Shown one piece after another: positions 15,842 to 24,112 of a stretch of DNA of 58,538 bases. How positions within the stretch are numbered: the first letter of the stretch is position 1; every line of letters starts with the position of its first letter. The notes under the pieces were generated by a model, which searched no databases, was not told the DNA's origin, and saw nothing but the letters and a program-made list of their open reading frames with translations. The position numbers and the translations under genes are program-made. Source of the DNA: Gemmatimonadota bacterium. Lineage in GTDB: Bacteria > JBHIER01 > G020348925. Location of the stretch: contig CP070758.1 in NCBI GenBank assembly GCA_020348925.1, forward strand, positions 4,132,948 through 4,191,485, in the 5' to 3' direction.

Positions 15842-16517
15842 AATAATCTACTCCTTGGTTTATCTCGTCAAATGTCAGATCATATCATTATTGAACAGCG
15901 ATACCTCACTCACTCTGCGTCACACAGATTATCTTAACTTATTTTTACCTTCGATAAGAAAGACGTCCTTGGGAAAAAAGAGTTTCATCTCGATCTTCTT
16001 TGCTCTCATTTCCTCTTATGTTCTCTACTCCCTTTGATGAAAAATGTATTATCTTACATCTATCATCTGCCAATTTTGACTTTTTTAATTTTTGAACTCT
16101 TTAGCTTCGAAAATCGGTAAGTGAAATGTAATGACACACAGCAATGGGTTAAAAGTCAAGCCCTTTTTCTGATGCCCTTAATACCCATCCCCACTCCTCT
16201 GGATCATCCGGTCGAGCCGGATGATGACACTGGGTGGGGTGGATCATCTGATTAAGCTTGATGAGGACATTGGGTAGGGTTGATCACCCTCTCAAACCTG
16301 ACAATGACCCTTATTTAATCCCTCTCTTTCTCCCTTTACAAAAGGGAGAAGCTCTGATCCCTCCTCCTTCATATGGGAGACTTTGATCCCTCCTTTTTCA
16401 AAGGAAGGTTAGGGAGGACTATTAAAGAATGCATGCCATTCTCAAAGTCTTAACAGCTCGATGGAGTCTCTCTCTCCCTATAATTCAAAAAAATCAAATT
16501 GTACTCCCGCTCCTCAA
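15842..16517. other. Long intergenic region with copy A of a ~300-bp direct repeat
   Basis: Bases 15842-16140 are AT-rich with no recognisable gene. From 16140 to 16425 the sequence is copy A of a long repeat, described separately. Bases 16426-16517 hold nothing I can identify. Confidence 0.6.
16140..16425. repeat. Long direct repeat, copy A (left flank of toxin-antitoxin cassette)
   Basis: Begins GGGTTAAAAGTCAAGCCC and runs through two tandem ~43-bp subunits (GGATGATGACACTGGGTGGG and GATGAGGACATTGGGTAGGG), TGACAATGACCCTTAT, and a CCCTTT-type repeat at 16316-16425. The same order recurs at 17280-17583 in the same orientation. Confidence 0.75.
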
Positions 16518-16733
16518 TTATGCAGGAACTTCGCAATAGGTTGAGTATGTCCGAGGAGGTGGAATAGGCTCACCGTCTTCCTTGAGACCTTCGAGGTGAA
16601 TCTCGATTGCCTCTTTCATGGTTATTTCAACTTCTTCTTTCGTCTTACCTGTTGCCACGCAGCCGGGAAGATCTGGTGAGAACGCCGAATAACCAGTGTT
16701 CGTTTCCTCAATCACTATCAGGTATTTACTCAT
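16518..16733 (-). CDS. hicB: HicB-family antitoxin
   Basis: 71 residues with the HicB core YSAFSPDLPGCVATGKTKEE and KEAIEIHLEGLKEDGEPIP. HicB antitoxins have a partial RNase-H-like fold that caps HicA and usually a DNA-binding tail; this short form ends soon after the core, so any autoregulatory domain is absent or minimal. It follows hicA with a 4-base overlap (16730-16733), the usual hicA-hicB order. Confidence 0.9.
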   Translation of the reverse strand: MSKYLIVIEETNTGYSAFSPDLPGCVATGKTKEEVEITMKEAIEIHLEGLKEDGEPIPPPRTYSTYCEVPA

Positions 16734-16915
16734 CTCAACCCCGCCTGTTTCAAGACACTGTTTAGAGTACCAGGTGCAAGATCGTCGCTCAGCTTGCCAG
16801 CAATCGTGACTCGCGCCCGCTTATGTGGGTGCTTGTATTGACGATGGCCGCTTCGAGCCTTGACCCGATACCACCCATCTACCTCTATTATCTTAATGAT
16901 CTCACGAACTTTCAT
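16730..16915 (-). CDS. hicA: HicA-family mRNA-interferase toxin
   Basis: 61 residues. It has the HicA pattern: KVREIIKIIEVDGWYRVKAR, then SGHRQYKHP with the catalytic histidine of the dsRBD-like fold, then VTIAGKLSDDLAPGTLNSVL. HicA cleaves mRNA when free of HicB. The length is typical. The pair sits between long direct repeats. Confidence 0.9.
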   Translation of the reverse strand: MKVREIIKIIEVDGWYRVKARSGHRQYKHPHKRARVTIAGKLSDDLAPGTLNSVLKQAGLR

Positions 16916-16998
16916 TCGACTATCGTATAATCAATGTTCAACGCGGTCAACTCGAAAAACTATTAATCACATAATCTCCAGACAACACCATACTATTA

Positions 16999-17202
16999 TT
17001 ATTCCCTGAAGGCTTCTTCTAATGGAATTCCATTTAACTTCTCTTCCCTATAAGCCTTTAATCTTTTCTCCGCTTCCTCTACCCATACAGTATCTAATTC
17101 TTGATTTGGTTCATCTAGACTTTTCAGTAAATCCTCCACAACCATAAATCTCTCTTCTGGTTTCAGCCTCAATGCATGCTCAAGGATTTCCTTCGCACCC
17201 AT
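16999..17202 (-). CDS. Addiction-module antitoxin-like protein, apparently without toxin
   Basis: 67 residues: KEILEHALRLKPEERFMVVE, LLKSLDEPN and WVEEAEKRLKAYREEKLNGI match the short putative addiction-module component family, which normally precedes a RelE/ParE-type toxin gene. Only 83 bases separate its stop from hicA, too few for such a toxin, so it is an orphan. GAGAGG lies upstream of the ATG and a promoter is at 17271-17299. It may have lost its toxin or cooperate with HicAB; neither can be shown from sequence. Confidence 0.7.
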   Translation of the reverse strand: MGAKEILEHALRLKPEERFMVVEDLLKSLDEPNQELDTVWVEEAEKRLKAYREEKLNGIPLEEAFRE

Positions 17203-17270
17203 TGAGCCTGCCTCTCACAAGAATTGCTTAAACGTAATGTATCCTCCATGTCTCCCATCAATTGAATGAA

Positions 17271-17299
17271 ATGATATGAAATAACGGATTAAAAGTCAA
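17271..17299 (-). promoter_or_regulatory. Promoter for the orphan antitoxin-like gene
   Basis: On the minus strand, TTGACT (17294-17299) and TATCAT (17271-17276) are separated by 17 bases. The start codon is at 17202, giving a leader of about 60 bases. The -35 region GCTTGACTTTTAA is shared with 22259 and with repeat copy A. Confidence 0.55.
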
Positions 17300-17583
17300 G
17301 CCTTTTTCTGGTGTCCCTAATACCCGCCCCATCCCTTCTGGATCATTTTGTTAAGCCTGTCCTGAGCAGTTTAACTTCGCTCACTATAAACTCCGTCGAA
17401 GGGCCGGATGATGACATTGGATGGAGCGGATCACCCGGTCAAGCTGGATGATGACATTGGGTGGGGTGTATTACCCCCTCAACCAGACAATGATCCTTAT
17501 TTTATCCCTCTCTTTCTCCCTTTAAAAAAGGTAGATTTTTATCCCCTTCTTTTTCAAAGGAGGGTTAGGGAGGATTACAAAAA
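17280..17583. repeat. Long direct repeat, copy B (right flank of toxin-antitoxin cassette)
   Basis: Same order of blocks as 16140-16425: GGATTAAAAGTCAAGCC, TCTGGATCA, tandem GGATGATGACATTGG units, CAGACAATGATCCTTAT and a CCCTTT-type repeat. It carries an extra piece, CCTGTCCTGAGCAGTTTAAC..CCGTCGAAGGG (about 17361-17403), which looks like a third short repeat nested inside. The intergenic region 17203-17637 holds nothing else. Confidence 0.75.
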
Positions 17584-17637
17584 AGGCACGCTATTTTCGT
17601 GCCTGAAGAGCCCTGCGGAATCTCACCTTCAGTACGA

Positions 17638-18111
17638 CTACTGCTTCTTCCAATATTTTTTCAATAACACCAACTGTCCCAAGTGATAAGCATTGTGATC
17701 GGCGATGAGCAATATTTCTCGGAATATTGTATATTTTGGTGCGTGAGGGAGTGGTGCGTATAAGTCTGTCTCCGGATTTTTTACCATCTCCTCCGCCGAT
17801 CGAAGATCGGTAAAAAAGTTTTTGACCGCCCTTTCCCACATCTCCTGAGTTGCTTCAACTTCTTTTGAAGGCCAATACCCCTGAGGCCACTTCGGGGAAA
17901 CATGATCCGGATTTCTTATAAACTCAATAATGTCCCATTGTGCAAGTCTCATGTGCTCCAGTAATTGCCACGGCGTATAGTCGATGTGCGGAACGTGCGT
18001 ATTGATGTGTTCAAGGGGAAACTCAGCCAGTCCTTGTTCAACCGATAGATGGGCATTGTGATCTTTCAGCACAGCCAACAATTCTTTTCGTATCACTTTT
18101 TCTGTATCCAT
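17638..18111 (-). CDS. DinB-family protein
   Basis: 157 residues. Three metal-ligand-like histidine segments of the DinB four-helix fold are visible: LKDHNAHLS near the N-terminus, LLEHMRLAQWDI in the middle and LIADHNAYHLGQL at the C-terminus. DinB/YfiT proteins are small metal-binding thiol-transferase-like enzymes, often of unknown substrate. AGGAGG precedes the ATG, with 12 bases between. Confidence 0.85.
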   Translation of the reverse strand: MDTEKVIRKELLAVLKDHNAHLSVEQGLAEFPLEHINTHVPHIDYTPWQLLEHMRLAQWDIIEFIRNPDHVSPKWPQGYWPSKEVEATQEMWERAVKNFFTDLRSAEEMVKNPETDLYAPLPHAPKYTIFREILLIADHNAYHLGQLVLLKKYWKKQ

Positions 18112-18274
18112 AATGAAATTATTCCTCCTTCATTTTTTAACTCAGTGATAAAATTGGGCCTCATACTACTTCCACAAGGAGTCGTCAGCTGGTTTCCAAT
18201 GTATTAAGTATCGTAGTATGTATCCTCGTCGCACTTCTTTCCACGGTCTTTTTCGGAGAAAGAATATTATCGCT

Positions 18275-19237
18275 CTATACAACGAAATCATTTTTCACTC
18301 TTTTCGCAATTGCTAAAATATGGTGTCCATCCGACCCGCAGCATCCCCCCAAAACTTTTACTCCAAATCGCCTGTGGAGTTCGACCATGAGCTCGGCAAA
18401 CTCTTCGGGCTCCGATGTATCAAGGTATTCGAGATTGTTAAGCTCTTCAGGGGTTTTTGATGAAGTGTTGGCTTGAAGCCCGAGAATTCTCGTTCGTAGT
18501 TTGTCTGAATATTTTTCCTCATGATTCAGAGCCTGTTCAAAAATGGACGGATGAACACAGTTGATCATATAGAAATACGGTGGTGGGTCTGTCTCCGTAT
18601 CGATAGCCTCAATCGCCTGATGAATCGGTGTTCCGTCAAGCAATGTTCCTTGAGGTCGTATCACAAAACTGAGGATATACGGAAGATCATAACTGGACAA
18701 AACCGAACCAATCCCTTGGGCTTCCGACATCGCCGGCAATGTCGCGGCTTTAATAAAGTCCACACCACTCTTCGCTAAGGCCTCAGCCTGTTCCCGATGA
18801 AATAAGGTTGCTTCTTCCTGCGATAGAGCTTCTTCAGGACGATAGGCATCCCCTTTGCACGCCATCATTCCACCAATGAAAACAGATCGGGCATACTCCC
18901 CGTATGTCGCGCGGATATCTTTAAGAAAACCGACACAGTCCCTGTTGACATGTGCATGCGTGGAATACTTCGATTGCCGGAGTCTTTCAGGATTTGCCCG
19001 CCAGCTTGGAGCCAAGGCCATAAAAGGAAGATCAAATTGGCGACCTACACCAATATATTCACCATACATTTGCTTGAGCACCTCCCGTCCTTTCTCCTCG
19101 TAGATCAAGCCGGCGTGGGCGATCCAAGGATCCAATTCAATCGACGGATGCCTCCGAATCCTCTCCACCATACTACCCTCTGTCAAGATCACGGGAGACT
19201 TCCCAAACATCCCTACAAAATTCTTCATCTGCGTCAT
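18275..19237 (-). CDS. Homocysteine S-methyltransferase family protein
   Basis: 320 residues. It contains the TEGSMVERIRR opening, NCVHP and GGCCGSDGHHI, which provide the cysteines that bind the catalytic zinc in the Hcy-binding barrel. Such enzymes methylate homocysteine or related thiols/selenols with S-methylmethionine or another donor. The protein lacks cobalamin domains, so it is not a full MetH. The ATG at 19237 has GAGAG close upstream; the ATG at 19228 is about as likely. SAM-cycle genes metK and ahcY lie elsewhere in the window and are not co-transcribed. Confidence 0.85.
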   Translation of the reverse strand: MTQMKNFVGMFGKSPVILTEGSMVERIRRHPSIELDPWIAHAGLIYEEKGREVLKQMYGEYIGVGRQFDLPFMALAPSWRANPERLRQSKYSTHAHVNRDCVGFLKDIRATYGEYARSVFIGGMMACKGDAYRPEEALSQEEATLFHREQAEALAKSGVDFIKAATLPAMSEAQGIGSVLSSYDLPYILSFVIRPQGTLLDGTPIHQAIEAIDTETDPPPYFYMINCVHPSIFEQALNHEEKYSDKLRTRILGLQANTSSKTPEELNNLEYLDTSEPEEFAELMVELHRRFGVKVLGGCCGSDGHHILAIAKRVKNDFVV

Positions 19238-19654
19238 CTCTCAACAGGTAAAATGGGAGCACACCCATCTGTGGGTTGAAAAGTCAAAAAGTTTAAAGTC
19301 GAAAAGTTTCCCTTAATAGACATCACTTTCCGATTCAGAGAGTCCTTTCTTTTCCAAATCTTTCTCTAACTGCCCTTTCGACAGGCTCAAGACAGGCTTT
19401 ATAAAAGGGAGAAGCTTACAATCCTGCGACCTCTACCTAACCCGAATAGTGCGTAAATAAAAACAAAAGCTGTCATTCCTGCGCATGCAGGAATCTCCTC
19501 GATTTGCACAGCAGATTCTCAATGAAGGAGATTCCGGGATAAACACGGAATGACATAGCACACAATCTTGGACAATGCCGTGGAACATTGTTCAAAATCC
19601 ATATTCTTTTTAACTCTATAAATATGATCATGTTGAGTTACATTTATATTGATT
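19238..19654. other. Intergenic region with an inverted-repeat element
   Basis: Contains a piece of the CCCTTT-type repeat with nested CTTTCGACAGGCTCAAGACAGG near 19370-19420, and the TGTCATTC element at 19471-19555. No gene was recognised. Confidence 0.6.
19471..19555. repeat. Inverted-repeat element with TGTCATTC ends (copy 2)
   Basis: TGTCATTCCTG at the left and CGGAATGACA at the right bound an 85-bp unit with inner GGAATCTCC and GGAGATTCC arms. Belongs with 1948-2035 and 31260-31370. Confidence 0.7.
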
Positions 19655-20395
19655 TTATGAATAATTCAGGCTCAATGCTTTTTTCAACACATAGATAATC
19701 CAGGGTGGAATTCGTGTTTCATTGACCCACTCATACGGCTCATCCTCTCTTGCCAGAGGTTTATACACTTTGACTATCTCCAATCCGGTCCTCTTGTAGA
19801 CTTTTTCATAATCTTCATGGGACCAGACAACATCCTCCACCGGTCTCTGATCCTCTACGTCCGTCATGATTATTTTTACCTTATCCCCGCTTCTTGCACA
19901 TTTATTTTCGGGAAAGTCCTTGGTCGTAAATGACGCCCATTCGTGTGTATAAATTTCAGGTGCAGAGACCAAGTTAACCATTTTCCCATCACTCTTGAGC
20001 AGTCTTGCTATCTCTTTAAAATTTTTCACCTTTTTTTCCATTGTTGGGATATTATCGAATGTAAATACAGACAATACAAGATCGTACGTATTATCTTCGA
20101 ATTTACTGAAATCGCCATCCTCGACAAGACAATAATCCCCTTCGGGATCAGTCTCTCTCGCTTTCCGGATCATATCCTGTGCGATATCAATCCCGGTCGT
20201 TTCAAAGTCCAATTTTCGCAGAAACCGTGCCGAGCGTCCCGTACCACACCCAAAATCGATCGCTTTTTTTCCTCTGACATGTTCATTTATGATATCCGGC
20301 AAATCACGAAAGGCCAGATAATAGGTGCCGGGAAATTCCAGTTTCGCATATGAATCTGCACGTTTTTCATCCTCATACACATTGTAAAAATCCAT
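19655..20395 (-). CDS. Class I SAM-dependent methyltransferase
   Basis: 246 residues. Motif I GKKAIDFGCGTGRSARFLRK, motif II GIDIAQDM, and YDLVLSVFTFDNIP make this a Rossmann-type methyltransferase. Substrate not identifiable. AAGGGGA lies seven bases before the ATG. It faces away from its MFS neighbour's terminus by about 200 bases; no operon is apparent. Confidence 0.85.
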   Translation of the reverse strand: MDFYNVYEDEKRADSYAKLEFPGTYYLAFRDLPDIINEHVRGKKAIDFGCGTGRSARFLRKLDFETTGIDIAQDMIRKARETDPEGDYCLVEDGDFSKFEDNTYDLVLSVFTFDNIPTMEKKVKNFKEIARLLKSDGKMVNLVSAPEIYTHEWASFTTKDFPENKCARSGDKVKIIMTDVEDQRPVEDVVWSHEDYEKVYKRTGLEIVKVYKPLAREDEPYEWVNETRIPPWIIYVLKKALSLNYS

Positions 20396-20597
20396 AATCA
20401 GATCCCCTTTGGTTAGCCGTTGGAGCAGATCCCAATTTCATTCCTCTCAATCGGCCCCTTCGACAGACCCACGACAAACTGTGTGACAGGAAGAAGTATA
20501 AGACCTCAAACTCATTGATTCGATAAAAAAGGGGGGAGATTCAGTAACACGCCTGGAATCGCCCCCACTCAATACAATCAACAATAATACAGAACCT

Positions 20598-22094
20598 CTA
20601 AGACGCCTCAGGTACTCCTTCCTGGCCGGAAGGAAGCTCCAAGCCGTACCCCTGTCTTCTGTCGGTCCTTTTCAACTTATACGCGAGGAAGATGGAAATG
20701 ATACCCAGGAAGACAAGCATAAAGATAGCCCAGGTGTAATTATACGGCGGGATGACGCCCGTCGCCTTCAATTCCTCAATTCTCTGGGGAATCTCATTCA
20801 TACTCACACCATTGGCAATGAGTTGCGCTCTGGTCGTCTGAATCTGTTCTACGATCCTGGGGTTCGTAACGTTCACCATCTTGCCTATGCCCCAGAAAAA
20901 TGCCGAGAGACCGTAATTCTGGATCGTGAACATCGTCGCGTAGGCCGTACCAAGACGGTTCTCTGGGACGATCTTGGCGACTGAAGGCCACATGGCGGCG
21001 GGGACCAGGGAAAAAGCAACACCAAGGGCTAACAATCCCAAATAGCCGATGGCCACGCTATTGATGACAGACAGTGAGAGGTGCGCAAAAATCAGAAGAA
21101 GTGAGCCCACGATCATGACGCTGGCAGCTTTTCCCTTCTTGTCGATCATTCTTCCGAAGATGGGCGTAAAGAGTATCGTTCCCAGGGGAATCAGGCTCGT
21201 CACTTTGGGACCGTTATGAAAGAATGCTGCTACTTTCTGCCAGAAAGACAACCCGGAAAGGTCCGGCAGCGTCAGCGAAAAACCGAATTTGTTCACAAGC
21301 AAATCCGGGGCATACTGAATGAAGGGAAAGACCGCAGCATAGAAAGCGACACACAGGAGTGCGATGTAAATGAACGAAGGGTTCGTAATCAGGTTTGTCA
21401 GATCTTTAAACCTGAATTGATCCTCCTCGGAAGACCCTTCAGCTTCGGCGAGGTCGCTTCGTTGTTTATCGATTTTGACATCAAAGATGAGATAAGCAAG
21501 GAACATGATGAAGGCGAGACCGATCAAGGATGCTGCGAAAACGAGACCGGTGTAAGCATTTCCGCCGGCGATGTCGACGCCAAAAAAGTTTGTGCCCGCC
21601 GATCCCAAACGGCCAAAGCCGACATTGATCGCCATGGCCAGGGCCAGTTCATAGCCCTTGAACCATTTGACAATGGTCCTGGAAACCATGACACAGACCG
21701 TTTCGAGACCCGTTCCGAATAAAATTCTGCCAACGATCATCCAGGTCAGCATGGTGCCTTCGTCCTGCCCGAAAACACCTTTGCTGGCAAAAGCAACGAT
21801 GAATGCCCCGCCGGTCGCGAGAAGACTGAAAATGGTCCCGGTCTTGCGAATGCCCCATCTGTCCAGGGCGATGCCGCCGACAATAATCATCAGAGCCAGG
21901 TTCGCCCAGGTGGTCGAAGCGACGAGCAAGCCGAACTGGCTGCTGTCGAAACCAAGCTGGCTCTCCATCAGACTCTTCAACGGCCCGAGACAATCGTTGA
22001 ACCAGTAGGTGGAAAACAACAATCCGCTGATGAGGACCAGGACGGTCCAGCGCAGCGGCGCCGATGCGTTCAACATCTTTTTCGCGAGCTCCAT
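20598..22094 (-). CDS. MFS transporter
   Basis: 498 residues with about 12 hydrophobic spans and the MFS loop 2-3 pattern GGIALDRWGIRKTG, and a second, DKKGKAASVM, in the second half (GRMIDKKGK). An acidic cytoplasmic loop (LAEAEGSSEEDQF) joins the halves. Substrate unknown; distant similarity to general organic-anion or MFSD1-like carriers is possible. Strong ribosome site AAGGAG and a near-consensus promoter at 22231-22259. Confidence 0.88.
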   Translation of the reverse strand: MELAKKMLNASAPLRWTVLVLISGLLFSTYWFNDCLGPLKSLMESQLGFDSSQFGLLVASTTWANLALMIIVGGIALDRWGIRKTGTIFSLLATGGAFIVAFASKGVFGQDEGTMLTWMIVGRILFGTGLETVCVMVSRTIVKWFKGYELALAMAINVGFGRLGSAGTNFFGVDIAGGNAYTGLVFAASLIGLAFIMFLAYLIFDVKIDKQRSDLAEAEGSSEEDQFRFKDLTNLITNPSFIYIALLCVAFYAAVFPFIQYAPDLLVNKFGFSLTLPDLSGLSFWQKVAAFFHNGPKVTSLIPLGTILFTPIFGRMIDKKGKAASVMIVGSLLLIFAHLSLSVINSVAIGYLGLLALGVAFSLVPAAMWPSVAKIVPENRLGTAYATMFTIQNYGLSAFFWGIGKMVNVTNPRIVEQIQTTRAQLIANGVSMNEIPQRIEELKATGVIPPYNYTWAIFMLVFLGIISIFLAYKLKRTDRRQGYGLELPSGQEGVPEAS

Positions 22095-22403
22095 ACATCA
22101 CTCCTTTCAAGGTTTCCGCCTTATACTGTCGATAAGGTCGGGCCGCAAAAAGTAAAAAAATAGTACTAAACCGAAAAAATTGCTGTGTCTGTGCACTACA
22201 ATTGGAGTCTTCTCAATTATATAAGATAAAATAATATAAAATATTGGGTTAAATGTCAAGTCTTTTTCTCCGCTCTTGTCCTGAACTCACGATCTCTTTT
22301 AAATAATGTTCCACCTTCAATCACAGAGAACTTAGCATCACGGATTCGACGTAATGGTTGGCATGTGCCCAGTAATACGAATGAATCACTTCGACGCGCA
22401 ACG
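22095..22403. other. Intergenic region with promoter
   Basis: The region between the MFS and racemase genes (both minus strand) holds an AT-rich stretch with a promoter (22231-22259). The remainder, 22260-22403, has no recognised feature. Confidence 0.5.
22231..22259 (-). promoter_or_regulatory. Near-consensus sigma70-type promoter of the MFS gene
   Basis: Minus-strand TTGACA (22254-22259), 17-base spacer, TATTAT (22231-22236). The transcript would start near 22224 and carry a leader of about 130 bases before the ATG at 22094. Confidence 0.7.
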
Positions 22404-23126
22404 TTACAGGAACAGACTTTGATTCAGATTATGATCCTGGCCGAGGGATACCTTCAGTGCAGTTCTGGCCAGGAGTCGTGTGGAGTCAAGAACGGGGAGA
22501 GGACAATCCTTGCGGTCAACGAGAAGAGGAATTTCTGTGCAGCCCAGCACCACCGCATCGCAACCACGGTCTTTCATTTTCTGAATGACACCATTAAAAT
22601 AGAGTCTGGACTCCTCCGCGAACACACCGTTGACGAGTTCCGTGAAGATGATAGTGTCAATTCTTTCACGATCATCTTCATCCGGGATCTTGCATTGAAC
22701 ATCGAAACTATTCAAGGCGTTGGGATATACAGGCCCGGTCATCAAGCACTTCGTGCCGGTGATGGCCAAACACGAGAAATTCTGAAACCTGGCTTGCTGT
22801 CCCACAATTTCGGCAATGTGGAGCCATGGGATAGGAGAATCCTTGACGACCTGATCAAAGGCCTCGTGGATAGTATTATCCGGACAGATCGCAAACTCAG
22901 CCCCGATACCGGCCAATTTCCGTGCGGACGAAAGCATGAGTTTCCCAACCTCGGACCAATTCCCTGATCGAATGTGGACCATGTACTCCGCCAAAGGGTG
23001 AGTATGCATGGACACCTCGGGGTGCATATGCTCGCCCATGAGTGCGGGTGCTTCAGTGCAGAGCGTTCGGTAACACAGGGCAGCGCCCTCTGCACTGCAG
23101 GCTACGATTCCGATGTGTTTGGCCAT
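22404..23126 (-). CDS. Aspartate/glutamate racemase family protein
   Basis: 240 residues from the ATG at 23126 (AAAGGAAAC upstream; an earlier in-frame start at 23162 has none). The two racemase cysteines are seen in FAICPDNTIHEAF and VVLGCTEIPLLV. PLP-independent enzymes of this fold interconvert L and D amino acids or act on malate-type acids. Exact substrate unknown. Confidence 0.82.
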   Translation of the reverse strand: MAKHIGIVACSAEGAALCYRTLCTEAPALMGEHMHPEVSMHTHPLAEYMVHIRSGNWSEVGKLMLSSARKLAGIGAEFAICPDNTIHEAFDQVVKDSPIPWLHIAEIVGQQARFQNFSCLAITGTKCLMTGPVYPNALNSFDVQCKIPDEDDRERIDTIIFTELVNGVFAEESRLYFNGVIQKMKDRGCDAVVLGCTEIPLLVDRKDCPLPVLDSTRLLARTALKVSLGQDHNLNQSLFL

Positions 23127-23281
23127 TTTTGTTTCCTTTCTGGAACCTGCTCTTGGTTGCATGCACTCATAGGGTCGTATACTCTTTTTTCGTCGCTGGC
23201 TTTCTCAGGCGGATAGGGAAATTACTACGTCCGGAACAATCAGAACTGGCAATGATATCCATACGGTAATTACCCCTCGGA

Positions 23282-24109
23282 TTATCCACACTCCAACTCT
23301 TCAATGTTTTCCAGATCAATCTGGATTTCATTTCCCGCCGTCTCTTTCAAGTACTTTTTCCATGAAGCCTCAATCTCGTCTATTGTAGAACCCAACGATC
23401 CGGACAGATCCCCACTCCCATTCATCCACAGGTCACGTAAAGCATCCGGGCCGTACCTGTTGCGGACGAATCCTATGACGCTGGCGGCGTAAAAGCCGGC
23501 ACGAATCTCGCCCAGCTCCGCGAAGTTCCGAAAGAGCTCATGAAGCGGCGGAAGCTGATCTTGAGACAGGAGGTAGCTTGCGATCTCGTCAACGCTGTAC
23601 TCCTGACACCACCCGTCGCAAGAGACGGCGACTCCTTCGACCATCCACCTGCTGGTTGGGTCAGGTGTTCCCCACAAACTCATCGAGAGTACGTGAGTGA
23701 TCTCATGTGTATCGAAGGAACGCCATTCGGGATTGAGTACCAGGAAAACACCGCTCCCGGTCCAGTCCGCATAACCGGCAACCGGCCGACCGATAATTCG
23801 GTCCATCTCTTTCCGAGTATCAACGTAAAAAACGTGAAGAATCCTATCGTACCCAGGCTCTCCAAGGAATTTCAACACTTCCTCAACAGATGCTTTCGCG
23901 CTGCGAACAAGCATCACGCGATGTCTTTCGGCAAAAGAATCCGGTTTGTAGAACAGTCTTACATCCTCTGCCTCGAATGACCTCCAATGGAAACTTGAGT
24001 CATCCAGTGCCCTCTTAACCAGACTCACATATTCCTGGGCAGAGAATACTGATGCAAGGGCCAACGCTATGAAAACAAATCCAATTAATGATGCGGTACA
24101 TCTTTTCAT
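23282..24109 (-). CDS. Exported gluzincin-type (peptidase MA-like) metallohydrolase
   Basis: 275 residues with signal peptide MKRCTASLIGFVFIALALAS. HEITHVLSMSL is the zinc HExxH motif, and RWMVEGVAVSCDG supplies the downstream glutamate expected of gluzincins. The C-terminal YLLSQDQLPPLHELF region resembles the conserved tail of peptidase-MA-like proteins. Starts three bases after the stop of the MerB-like gene, so the two are probably one operon. Substrate unknown. Confidence 0.75.
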   Translation of the reverse strand: MKRCTASLIGFVFIALALASVFSAQEYVSLVKRALDDSSFHWRSFEAEDVRLFYKPDSFAERHRVMLVRSAKASVEEVLKFLGEPGYDRILHVFYVDTRKEMDRIIGRPVAGYADWTGSGVFLVLNPEWRSFDTHEITHVLSMSLWGTPDPTSRWMVEGVAVSCDGWCQEYSVDEIASYLLSQDQLPPLHELFRNFAELGEIRAGFYAASVIGFVRNRYGPDALRDLWMNGSGDLSGSLGSTIDEIEASWKKYLKETAGNEIQIDLENIEELECG

Positions 24110-24112
24110 CTA

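Noticed and set aside
17408-17686. 92-codon plus-strand frame in the repeat region
   Set aside because: Lies within repeat copy B and the antisense of DinB; no coding features.
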